Origin: Tachypleus tridentatus
Taxonomy: Eukaryota; Arthropoda; Merostomata; Xiphosura; Limulidae
Direction of reading: 5' to 3'
Assembly: GCF_004210375.1 (NCBI RefSeq)
Contig: NC_134825.1
Location: forward strand, 63,913,558 to 63,977,557
Length of the DNA stretch: 64,000 bases
Shown: positions 1 through 9,895 of the stretch, in pieces
Layout: the number at the start of each line of letters is the position of its first letter
How positions within the stretch are numbered: the stretch's first letter is position 1
The notes under the pieces: generated by a model
What the model was told of the DNA's origin: nothing
Database searches by the model: none
Seen by the model: the letters and a program-made list of their open reading frames with translations, nothing else
Position numbers and translations under genes: made by a program

Positions 1-154
1 GTCAGAACAAGCACGTGAGCACATCGTCAACATTCAGAATTGTGTTACAATGATTATATCCATAACAACAATCACTTCAGAATACCGATTCTTTATCACT
101 CAGACACAACAAGAAGAAAATAACTTCGTTTATTAGCATCTCACAATCCGCCCG
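1..154. other. AT-rich flank, nothing recognised
   Basis: Unique-looking sequence before the first SINE. No ORF or RNA gene is supported. Confidence 0.5.
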
Positions 155-374
155 AAGCAGTGTAAGACTAGAGGAAAGGCAGCTAGTCGTCACTACCCAC
201 CGCCAACTCTTGGGCTACTCTTTTACCAGCGAATTGACTGTCCAGTGGGATTGACTGTCACATTATAACGCCCCCACGACCCATAGGGCGAGCATGTTTG
301 GTGTGACGGGGATTCGAACCCGTAACTCTCGGATTACGAGTCGAGTACCTTAACCACCTGACTATGCCAGGCCT
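155..374 (-). mobile_element. SINE-A (A1), tail missing
   Basis: Reverse-oriented copy of the main SINE. Its tRNA-like head lies at the right end: the reverse complement has a B box matching GGTTCGAATCC, an anticodon-loop-like CTCGTAATC and the A box next to GGCC. The body carries the family's conserved block with CCAACTCTTGGGCTACTC. The 3' tail (left side) is replaced by unrelated sequence from about 154 leftwards. Head similarity to tRNA-Thr(CGU) is my inference from the loop and the following GTCGCG. It is not a functional tRNA, because the acceptor stem does not close. Confidence 0.88.
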
Positions 375-1674
375 CTACCTGAAGGGAATAAATAGTATTT
401 TATTTTCTATAACTTTGTGCGTCGGTAAGTGCGCGTGTCTGTATATGCTTATGCACATGACCACATATTTTTTTACTTCGTATATATATATATATATATA
501 AGTTTTTATTGTTTTTACTATTTAGTTGATTTTTATTTGTCATCATTAATTTTTTATTTATTTTATTTTTAAATACCAGCGTACTAGCTATCTTCCGTAG
601 TGTTGGAAAACTTGTAAAACTTTTAATGTGTAATTAAGGTTTAGAGACGACTCTCAGAAAATACTTTGTGGGTATAAAGACTTTAAAATGTTCAGTATAA
701 TTTTCTGTATGTTAAAGCTTAAGGAGCCCATAAACGATAAGACTATTGTTTGTCATTTATGTGCATCAAACACCAGTACTTGGGTGACGTCACTTTTTGC
801 ATGAATTTCTTCATAATGTTGCTAATAAAATGTTCAGGAAAACAGTTCTTCAAATAACTCTTGACGATATCAAGTTCTAGATGGAATGCCAGATTTGTAC
901 TTGTTATTTTAAAAGCTCTTTGAACGAACCAAAAATCGAAAATACAAAATATAAACTTAAAACAAACAACTGATTTATGATAATAAAATGCTGAGAACTT
1001 TTTCCCGTGATCTAAAATTTTAAGGTCTAAAAGTGGTAATGTAGAACATTTCTTTTAAACAGTAAAGTCAACATTTCAGTGTCTGTCATTTGAATATGAT
1101 AAAACTCCTAAACATGGTATTAGTGTTTGAATAGTACAAAGGTATCAACATACCTTTTAAAACAGAAGATCGACTTAAACTCATCTGGACCCCGCTGAAA
1201 CCTTATTTTATAGGTATGACCGAGAAAAAAGATTAGTTAAGTATGAGCAAATTTAGACCATATCGCTATACCATCTATTTGGTCATAAAATTTTCCTTCA
1301 AACAGAAAATGTGATTTATCTGTTCCAAAATGAAGCAGTTTAAGAAAACAACTTGAATTAACCCATTTACAACTTTAAAGTTCTAAAAAGTTAAGTAAGC
1401 AGAGAGTTCAGTTAATTATTTCAATTGAATATTAGTGTTAAACGATTCTGTATCATAATCAGGACTATGTTCCAGCTCAAAAAATTTAAATCCTTCTTAG
1501 AGAAGTCAAAACTCTCATTAATTGAGTATTCATTAACAGTGAATGGTGTTGTAAAATCAATAACAAATTACTAGTTTATGATTATACTTATGGGTCGAAT
1601 GCTAAAATTAGTCATACGAATTTTAAGTAATCCAAAAAGAATACTACATTGTGAGCCTGTGGTATAATTTTATT
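375..1674. other. AT-rich stretch without recognised gene
   Basis: Unique-looking AT-rich DNA with a (TA)10 microsatellite at 481-501. Frames are closed by frequent stops, and no RNA gene or repeat family was recognised. Confidence 0.5.
481..501. repeat. (TA)n microsatellite
   Basis: About ten uninterrupted TA units. Confidence 0.95.
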
Positions 1675-1949
1675 GTTTGTTTGTCTTTGAATTTCGCGCT
1701 AAGCTACACGAGAGCTATCCACACTCGGCATCCCTAATTTAACAATGTAAGACTAGAGGGAAGGCAGCCAGTCATCACCACCCATCGTCAACTCTTGGGA
1801 TACTCTTTTACCAACGAATAGTGGGGTCGACCATAACATTATAACGGCCCCACGGCTGAAAAGGTGAGCATATTTGGTGCAATGGGGATTCGAACCCGCT
1901 ACCCTTAGATTACGAGTCAAGCGCCTTAACCATCTGGCCATGCAGGGCC
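1675..1949 (-). mobile_element. SINE-A (A1), full length
   Basis: Near full-length reverse copy, from a tail with TTTGTTTGT at the left to the head ending at GGGCC on the right. The B box is intact on the minus strand. The body has scattered substitutions, for example CACTCGGCAT in place of the usual GCGCTAGCCGT, so it is an older copy. The 109-codon minus frame across 1753-2082 is a read-through of this SINE. Confidence 0.9.
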
Positions 1950-2667
1950 TAATTCTATTGTAAACCTTTTTAGAAATTACACCACCGCTTTTAAGGTCTG
2001 ACAGAAGTCTTTGTAATTTACCTTTTATTTTCAGAGGAGGTTCATAGTTCATGTAATACACTTTTGTCCTTCTGATAGCCAAGTTGTTAGAGTGCCTGTA
2101 TTCGGTATCAAACGTGTGGGGGCCGAATCTTCGTAATTTTCAGTAAAGGTTTCTGGTTGTGATGCATGCAAAAATGCCTAATATAACATCTGACGACAAC
2201 CAAAGAATTCACTGATAGAAACGTTGTGAAAATATCAATACACATAATAAGGAGGAGAAAAATAGTCCGAATAATTATACCATTAGTAATTCATGTAATA
2301 TGTGACAGAATCTAAAGGAATTTGAGTATGTAATAACATTTATACACATAATACTAACCCGTTACTTTTATCAGGTTTTAAAATATCAAGAGTTTGAGAG
2401 AGCTTTAATGTTTTACAGCATCAAATTCCACAGTAGACAAATAACGTTAAGAGTAATTCAGCTTGAAAGAATAATAAGCATTCAAGGACAAATCTGAAAT
2501 CTCATTCGCGAGGTTATCCAATGACCTGTTCCAACTGAGGTTAATTTACTGTTGTGAATAAATCGTAAAAGAAACTTATATTTATTTCTGTTCTGATAAC
2601 TTCATTACTTGATAATGTCAGGTTAACCTGATGAAAAATTGTGAAAAAAAAAAGAAGTTAATGCGTA
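1950..2667. other. Unique AT-rich DNA
   Basis: No gene, RNA or repeat family recognised. Short frames are interrupted. Confidence 0.5.
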
Positions 2668-2785
2668 AAAGTGTATTTTCTTACAGTAAAGCAACATCGG
2701 GATATCTGCTGAGTCGAGCAGGGGGAAATCGAACCCATGATTTTAAGGTTGTAAATACAAAGATTCTACTTAGTCTTGGGAAACT
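2668..2785 (-). mobile_element. SINE-C, diverged
   Basis: Reverse copy of the third SINE family. The left side carries its tail motif (TTTTCTTACAGTAAAGC, the complement of GCTTTGCTATAAGAAAA). The middle has the reversed B box with AATCGAACCCATGATTTTA. The far head is degraded. Confidence 0.65.
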
Positions 2786-3104
2786 AAGCATTCTGTTTCA
2801 TTTTTACAGTTATATAAAAACACTTTAAAAGACGAGATAGACAAATAAAAGCTTATAAAACAACTGTATATACTACATGTTCATGTTTTTATTAAGTAAG
2901 GTAAACAATAATAAATCGATTAGACAAATTTTTATTATTAGTTATTTGGACAAAGTATTATAGAAATTGTTTTAACTGCGTCTCAGATTTAGTTTAATTT
3001 TATTAAATTATGTTTTATCTCCAGCTTTCTCAACAGTTTTTTTTATGTTGATCTTATCAATTTCTACCAACTTTTGCATATAGTCGTAAAATAAAATTAG
3101 TCGA

Positions 3105-3210
3105 TTTGATTTATTTGTTGTTAAGTGCAAAGCTGCACAATGTACTAATTGTACTCCATCCAACATGAATATCGAAACCTGGATCTTAAGCCCTGAGCCA
3201 CTGGGGAGTA
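3105..3210 (-). mobile_element. SINE-B, diverged
   Basis: Reverse SINE-B. It starts with the tail TTTATTTGTTGTTAAGTGCAA, then AAAGCTGCACAATG, then the reversed B box (ATCGAAACCTGG), and ends with GAGCCACTGGGGAG, the complement of the CCCCAGTGGC head. Confidence 0.75.
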
Positions 3211-3819
3211 GAACTGTTTGTTACTGACACAACTAAATCTGTTTTATACATTATAGCCGTTAATAATTGGTCTCCCACGTGAGTAACATGTGGAGCATTT
3301 ATTTATTCAATGAATTATGGCAACTCCTAATCGTTTAATTTTGGTGCTTTCCATGAAGTTTCTCTGTATCACTATACTCGACCTGCACTCCAAACAATTT
3401 GAGTATTTTTTTAATAACGTAGTTGTACTTATTTTTTGAATTAATTTGAATATATTCTTTCACTTAATTCAATTAGATTAATTTTACTTTTAACAAGATA
3501 CCAAAATATTATGATCTTGAAAATATGTTTATTTTAATGACAGAAGTTCTGAACGTCTTTATAATAAATTCATAGATTCAGCAATAAGGTCAGTAACGAG
3601 AAAACAGTAACACTTAGTAGTAAAGAGAATGTAGTGGTTTTATACCGATTAAAATATAATTATAAAATATATTAACCGGAAATATTGTAAATTGTCATAA
3701 ATGCTATTTATTAACAAATTGCAATGTACACCTGTAACTATGTTGATATAAATGTTTTATTTATGGGTGATAATAAAGATGTCAACATACTCATTTTGAC
3801 GGGTAACGTCAAAAAAATG
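3211..3819. other. Unique AT-rich DNA
   Basis: No gene or repeat recognised. Confidence 0.5.
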
Positions 3820-4079
3820 TTTGTTTGTTTTTTGAAATGCGCACAAAGCTACTCGAGGGCTATCTGCGCTAGCCGTCCCTAATTTAGCAGTGTAAGACTA
3901 GAGGAAAGGCAGCTACTCATCACCACCCACCGCCAACTCTTGGGCTACTCTTTTACCAACGAATAATGGGATTGACCGAACATTATAACGCCCCCACGAC
4001 TGAAAGGGCGAGCATGTTTAGTGCGACGGGGATGCGAACCTGCGACCCGCAGCTTAACACGCTTGGCCATGCCGGGCCC
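3820..4079 (-). mobile_element. SINE-A (A2-like), full length
   Basis: Reverse copy from TTTGTTTG at the left to GGGCCC at the right. The head reads GCTTGGCCATGCCGGG, and the body is conserved through the TCTTTTACCAACGAATA block. A short deletion removes part of the anticodon-like region (GCGACCCGCAGCTTAACACG). Confidence 0.9.
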
Positions 4080-4740
4080 CGTCAAGATGCGCAAATGTGA
4101 TATGTGTGTATTATATATGTATATAAACAGATATCTGACTGGCTTTTGACATTCACTTTATATTTGTATATTAATAATTCTTTGACCTTGTATGTATATA
4201 TTTTACGATCTTCTTCATTCAACTTAAAATACAAACGTACGTTTGTCGTATGTTTAACTATTTATTTCCTCATCAAATTCTATTAAATTACCACTTATCG
4301 CATGGTCTTTGCGAAGAAAAAGTACAGCAGCACTGGAAGATAATATCTAGGTTCTTTGATATTTGACTTAGATTGAAATGTCCAAAATTTTAACTTTGAC
4401 TTCATTAAATAACGTCTATGTTAGGTTATTTTCAACTTACTTTAAAAATTTCAGAGTTTGATTTTCCTCTGAACACTAGATGGCAGCATACAGCAAGGTA
4501 TTTGAATCAACTTCAAACAAGAATTTTATTGTACAAGAATAAATGTGATAAATAACCAAGTAAGTTCTGAAATAGATTTTACAGTATTTTATTTATCTCA
4601 AAAAAGAATTACTGTGAAACTCAGAAATATATACAAAGGTATGCATTTCGAATGGAATATTAAAGATATAGTGTAATAGTTTTATAAAAGTGAGGATTAA
4701 GGCTGGTCATAGATCGCTTTCAGCATAAAACAGTCTATGT
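4080..4740. other. Unique AT-rich DNA
   Basis: Rich in TATA-like words. One 60-codon open frame at 4104-4286 has low-complexity composition and no recognisable motif, so it is not called as a gene. Confidence 0.5.
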
Positions 4741-5007
4741 ACGGCCAGGTGGTTAAGACGCTCGATTCGTAAAGCAAGGGTCGTGGATTCGAACCTTCGT
4801 CACACCAAACATGCTCGCCCTTTCAGCCATGAGGACGTTATAATGTACGGTCAATCCCACTATTCGTTGGTAAAAGAGTAGCTCAAGAGTTGGTAGCGGG
4901 TGGTGATGACTAGCTGTCTTCCCTCTAGTCTTACACTGCTAAATTAAGGACGGCTAGCTCAGATAGCCCTTATGTAGCTTTGCGCGAAATTCAAAACAAA
5001 CAAACAA
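4741..5007 (+). mobile_element. SINE-A (A1), full length
   Basis: Forward copy starting at CGGCCAGGTGGTTAAGACG and ending in CAAAACAAACAAACAA. The B box is mutated to GGATTCGAACC. The body and tail are close to the family pattern. Confidence 0.9.
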
Positions 5008-5189
5008 GACACTTTGGTAACCTAAATAGTTATTTCTTTATTTATCAAACAGATTCATATAATTATAACCAAAGAGTATAAAATAAACTCATTAAAACTG
5101 AGTTACTTCATAGGCTAAATATTATCTTGTCAAAATGCACGTATCATACGTATATACACGAACGTCAATTTGTCATATGTGACATTGTT

Positions 5190-5310
5190 TGCTTGAAGTT
5201 AACTACAAAACTTCATAATTTACTAACTATGCTCGACTCACTACGAATATCGAAACCATCTTTCGAGCACTGTAAGTCCGAAGACATATCGCTGAGCTAC
5301 TGGGGGTTGT
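5190..5310 (-). mobile_element. SINE-B, very diverged
   Basis: Recognised mainly by the reversed B box (ATATCGAAACC), the anticodon-region remnant and the terminal GCTGAGCTACTGGGGG. The tail side is weak. Confidence 0.5.
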
Positions 5311-5630
5311 GCGTGACCTAACATCGACCAAAAGTAATGAGGTTTGGACGAATAATTACTATGTGTCCTCCTGCTATTGTTAGAATGAATGATTGGTAAC
5401 TTTGCCCACTGAAGTAAACTAATAGAACTTCTGTGCTAAAATTTGTAGACTTGTTATTAGCTTAGACTTTGATAACGTGTTGAATTGTTTTTGATACCTC
5501 ATATGAAAGTTTTGACAAATGTTAATAATAACATCCCGTTGCTTTTGTCATTTTTTAATTTATTATATAATTATTTTTGACCTTATATTCGATAACGCTT
5601 AACAACATCGTAATTTTTTAGGGCGATATC
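5311..5630. other. Unique AT-rich DNA
   Basis: No feature recognised. Confidence 0.5.
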
Positions 5631-5735
5631 TTTTGTTTGTTTATTAGTAAGTGCAAAGCTACACGGTGGGCTATCTGAATTGTGCCCACTACAAGCATTG
5701 AAACCTGGTTTTTAGCAGTGTGAGCCCTCAGACTT
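5631..5735 (-). mobile_element. SINE-B, diverged
   Basis: Reverse copy: TTTGTTTGTTTATTAGTAAGTGCAA tail region, AAAGCTACACGGTGGGCTATCTG, then the reversed B box (CATTGAAACCTGG). The head is truncated. Confidence 0.7.
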
Positions 5736-5846
5736 GAAACTGACACACACATTTTTAAGATGTATTCATACTACCATTATTACTATCAGGCTTTACATCC
5801 TCAAAATACCTTAATTTACTTGTTTCCTTTGTTTAAATATTGTAAC

Positions 5847-5976
5847 GCCTCCAGTAGCACAGTGGTATGTCTGCGGACTTGCACACTAAAAACCGGGTTT
5901 CGATACCCGTGGTGGGCAAAGCACCGATAGCCCCTTGTGTAGCTTTGTACTTAATTCTAAATAAACAAACAAACAA
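5847..5976 (+). mobile_element. SINE-B, full length
   Basis: Forward, complete copy. Head CCTCCAGTAGCACAGTGG (A box), B box GGGTTTCGATACCC, then GGTGGGCAAAGCACCGATAGCCC, GTGTAGCTTTGTACTTAATT and an (AAAC)n tail. It serves here as the reference copy for SINE-B. Confidence 0.88.
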
Positions 5977-6360
5977 ATATTGTGACCTTTAAAGTAGAAA
6001 AATAGTTTACGGTATGTGTCATGTAATAACATAAATAATTAAATTACTACATATTTTTGAAGCTACTCAATGAAATATTAACGATTTGCTCTTCAAAGAT
6101 GTTATGAACAGAAAAACTTTGATGTGATATTTTCATACACACTTATTTTTGCAGATGAGAGAGAAGAATAGATCTTCTCTGTTCTTTATCGTCAGACCAT
6201 TCTGATCATTTATAACCATAACTTTAAGTCAAACGAAAATAAATTTAACACTACAAAGCATGGTATGGTCTTGTATAGTTGGTATCATATCCGTAAATCG
6301 TAAAGACACCTCAAAGCAGAATCTGTTAACTGAAAAGGTAAGCGATAACTTTTTCTCTTT
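5977..6360. other. Unique AT-rich DNA
   Basis: No feature recognised. Confidence 0.5.
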
Positions 6361-6506
6361 ATTTATATGCAAAAACGGCTCGTTTGGGTTGAGAAAATAT
6401 TTTACATAGAAGAGCGAACAACGTTTCGACCTTCTTCGGTCATCGTTGTTCGCTCTTCTATGTAAAATATTTTCTCAACCCAAACGAGCCGTTTTTGCAT
6501 ATAAAT
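6361..6506. repeat. Perfect palindrome, 63-bp arms, 20-nt loop
   Basis: The arms 6361-6423 and 6444-6506 are exact reverse complements by eye. The 20-nt centre (6424-6443) holds a small GACC/GGTC hairpin followed on the minus strand by CGAAACG. The right flank (6510-6535) has AAGTGGGTTTCTCGACATCA, which recurs in similar form near 50390 beside another inverted repeat with the same core. I infer a retroelement terminal fragment in head-to-head arrangement; the class is uncertain. Confidence 0.9.
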
Positions 6507-7519
6507 TCCTCAACAAGTGGGTTTCTCGACATCACTGATTTTTCTCTTTATGTTTTTTTGCATAAAACATAAAACTATTGGCAAGAAAAATTGGATGAAA
6601 AAGTGAGGATAGCCAGAATGTTTAACAATTTGGTTTGAACATGTATAGGTTATCGTATTAGTTTCTCTAGCCATGTAACTTATTAGTTCTGAAATAATGC
6701 TTCTTTCATAGAAAGATATTTCGATTTTTAAATAAACAAGTTTTTGGTATTTAATATATCTTCTAAGTTAACTGATTTGGTTTTTTGTTCAACTAAACTA
6801 TCAACGTTTAAAAACTGTTTCAATTTGATATCATAAAGAATCTTGATTTGTCATATGTGTGTGAAAATTAGTTGATATTTTTCGGCTTCTTACATATAAA
6901 TGAATGCACTTCTTTTAATTATCAGTACAAAAAGATTTTCGCGTAGCAGTAAGCAGTCATGCAAGTGAGTGCCACCTAAAGTATTTACGCACTTTTTATA
7001 AGATTCATATATTTGATATAATATCAGAATGTTCTACGTTTTCTTCCTTGTAATTGTTTTGAATCTAACAGTAAATGTAATCAGTCAAAAACGGTTTTGT
7101 TTCATGCGTAATTCCTAACAAATTGAGAACATAGGCGTAGCTACCTATCTTACTGGTTGGATAAAGTCAGCCCCTCCTATAGCTTCTTTAGAACCCCACA
7201 ACAACAATGGCTAAGGGCCCCTATGTAATCTCCATAAAGTCTAGTTATGCCAAAGATGTAAACTTAGCTGTACTTTCAACAACTTTATGATATAAATTTT
7301 GGATAATTTTATAGACTTAAAGTAGATCACTGATAGATGCGACTTATTTTAAAACCAGCAAATATTGTGAAACTATAAGGCTAACGATTGGTTAAACTAT
7401 TAAGGCAAAGAACGGATTTATCTTTACCAAGTCTATGTGTGTGTGATAGCCACGAACAGAGTTGTATGAAATTTCTGTGGATGATGCTTGACAGGCTCAC
7501 CTTACGCTCAATGATTTTT
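6507..7519. other. Unique AT-rich DNA with an old repeat fragment
   Basis: Mostly unrecognised. Around 7132-7250 there is GGCGTAGCTAC and, about 110 bp on, GTTATGCC, a pairing that looks like an eroded dispersed repeat. I cannot assign it. Confidence 0.35.
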
Positions 7520-7870
7520 CTACATCGCTGCACATGAAACTATCTTTTCATCTTTCTGACTTTGTTGATGAAACAGAGTCAGTGATGTATTAGTGTGGAC
7601 AAAATAGTGTGAATAACTTGACAGGAGATAAAGCAGCTTGTATTTCAGAAATTCAATAAGTGCCGAAACTTGATGGGCTGGGGTATTTGTGTCTGCTTTC
7701 AGAGATAAAAGCTTACAGGGTTTTCTCTCAGGCAAGTTGGAGGGGGAGGGGGTATTTGAGAGGAGTTGTAAATACGTGGTCGACTTCTTTGTTCCTCTGT
7801 TACTTTGCACAACTCCCAAGCTCATGGGTCTCGGTACTTCTCCCCTCGAGGGATGTCGGCTAGTCGATAT
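7520..7870. other. GC-richer patch with overlapping open frames
   Basis: This patch is visibly richer in G and C than its surroundings and is open on both strands: 101 codons on the minus strand (7520-7825) and 67-75 codons on the plus strand. On the plus strand a TTTCAG acceptor-like word near 7702 is followed by a GGTAAGG donor-like word near 7870. The minus frame is rich in Ser, Thr, Pro and Lys. No domain was recognised, so either strand could hold an exon or none. Not a gene call. Confidence 0.2.
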
Positions 7871-8905
7871 GGTAAGGATGTACTTATGTAGATGTTTACT
7901 TTGCTGCTCTTCTTAACTGGCACGGTTTGCTGCCTTCTGTATTTTATGATATTTAAGTAAAATGTCCGTTATTAGGTGTTGGTTTCAACTCAATATAAGA
8001 ACCACAGTAATTCTTACTAACTCTTATTTATCAAAGTTGTGTAAGGTTGTATTGTACATCGTGTTTTATATTGTTTATACCTAAAAATTGAGTTTAGGTA
8101 GTTCTGGAGTAGAAGTTCCAAAAAGCTGCAAGTCTTCATACAAGATTATTGGAGCAAATCTCCGAGTAAACCTGGATAAAACCATGTCGTTCTGCGCTTG
8201 ATTTTCTGTGACCTTTTTTTATTATCATTTTGACATCTGTGTTTCGTTTTTGCTGTTCCTAACGTAAGTATTTTAATGTATTTTGTTTTTCTTATCTCCT
8301 ATTATTGACATCAATATTAATATTTGGACATCGTAGTTTAATTCTGTTATTGTTCACGTAAGTATCGTTATTCGAACATCTTTTACTGTTTTTGTCAAAA
8401 TACTGCTACACATACTGATTTCCTATATTTGTTAAAATAAATAAAACCATTTGAAAGTATTTGTTTAGCTTTATGTATTATTGTTTTTGTTTATCCTGTT
8501 GTCATTTGTTGTTTCTTAAGTTTTGTTGAGTAATTCTTAGTTTCTTTACGAAAATATCAGGTTGTATTTGATCCTCATTGTTGACCAGAAAATCGTCTTT
8601 TTGGTGTTGTTTTTGATACCTGCCACTGCATGACAACGAATAATGACCAAAATTCAGGCATTAGGGAAAATGCTAGAAGAAAATCTTATTAAAGATTGTC
8701 AAACGAGAAGTTACGAATGACTAATAACAAGATTGCTTTACTTTAATCTTTTTTCTTCAAAATTATATTTAGATTTTAACCTTAACTTTGAAGTTAAAAT
8801 ATTTAAAACGATTAATGAATCTTCTTTTTAAGCAATGTAAAGAGGTGGGGACAACGCGTTATCTTGAAATAGCTTTATTTCAGAGCTTTAATGTTTACTG
8901 TCTGC
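7871..8905. other. Unique AT-rich DNA
   Basis: No feature recognised. Confidence 0.5.
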
Positions 8906-8924
8906 ATACTTTTGTACTGCTCTA

Positions 8925-9194
8925 GGCCCTCCATGACCAGGTGGTTAAGGCACTCGACTCGTAGTCTGAGGGTTGCGGGTTCGAATCCCCGTCACACCAA
9001 ACATGCTCGCATTTTCAGCCGTGGGGGCGTTATAATGTAGAGGTCAATCCCAATATTCGTTGGTAAAAGAGTAGCCTAAGAGTTGGCGGTGGATGCTGAT
9101 GACTCGTTGCCTTCCCTCTAGTCTTACACTGCTAAATTAGGGATGACTAGTGCAGAAGCCCTCGAGTAGCTTTGCGTGAAATTCAAACTAAACT
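8925..9194 (+). mobile_element. SINE-A (A1), full length, 19-bp target duplication
   Basis: Complete forward copy with B box GGTTCGAATCC and a shortened tail (TTCAAACTAAACT). It is bounded by a perfect 19-bp direct repeat, 8906-8924 and 9195-9213, which fixes both ends of the insertion and shows target-primed integration. It is the longest target duplication seen in the window. Confidence 0.95.
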
Positions 9195-9213
9195 ATACTT
9201 TTGTACTGCTCTA

Positions 9214-9440
9214 TATATTTACATCAATAAGGTTTTGGACTTATATTTTTTTACTGTTTGAAAATACTACATAATTTAGCATATGGAGCAAGAATCTCTA
9301 CATTCATTAAACAGTCAGAAAAATAACTTGTTTTAGCACATGAAAACCATCTGTAAAGTAAAATTAATTACTTTTTAAACAAGTGAATGAAGATTACTAC
9401 CATTAAAATATTTAAATCAACAAACTTCGTTCTATCGATC
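9214..9440. other. Unique AT-rich DNA
   Basis: No feature recognised. Confidence 0.5.
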
Positions 9441-9560
9441 AGGGTGACCTAGTGGTTGGTATACTTAGACAGTGAATCCGAGGGTACAAAGTTGGCGTTT
9501 CATTGTCAACATCCCGCGCTTTGAGAACGTGGATGACCTATAAGTGTATTAATCTGTGAC
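9441..9560 (+). mobile_element. tRNA-like SINE head, family uncertain
   Basis: GGGTGACCTAGTGGTTGG resembles an A-box region, followed by an anticodon-like AGTGAATCCGAGGGT. The B box (GGCGTTTCATTG) is poor. It may be the head of an older SINE related to SINE-A. Confidence 0.35.
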
Positions 9561-9664
9561 CACTGTTTATTGAAATAGGTTGTTTAATTGGATACATTGT
9601 GCCTAACTGAAAATTTTCAAAACCTCTGACAAGATAGAAGGCTTTGGTTCAGAATTTTCTGGCA

Positions 9665-9895
9665 AAAGTTTAAAAAGTGGTATTTACGCATAGCTGTCCG
9701 CAGTTTTAAACTAATAGATTAGAGGAAAATAAACTAGCCAGCAGCATCTACTGGCCACTTTTAGGTTACTGAGAGAATGGTGGTATTTGAATGTTACTCT
9801 TATAGCACATCCACAGCTTCAAATTGCGAACTGTGTTTCTTGTAGCTACTACACACGAAAGTTCGGACTCAAAATTTGAAAATGTCAGCTAAACC
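9665..9895 (-). mobile_element. Old SINE-A relative
   Basis: Reverse and heavily diverged. The sequence CATAGCTGTCC followed by AACTAATAGATTAGAGG matches the CTAGCCGTCC and GTAAGACTAGAGG positions of SINE-A. The body is only loosely alignable. The same variant, with AACTGATA in place of the usual AGTGTAAG, recurs near 16060 and 37810. Confidence 0.4.

Noticed and set aside
1753..2082. 109-codon minus-strand frame
   Set aside because: It reads through a SINE-A. The peptide pattern (WLRRLTRNLRVAGSNP) recurs wherever SINE-A is translated in that frame, as at 17295-17510, 44830-45042 and 48662-48913.
8930..9000. Possible tRNA genes at the SINE heads
   Set aside because: A and B boxes are present, but the acceptor stem does not pair and each head is fused to the SINE body, so these are SINE promoters and not tRNA genes.
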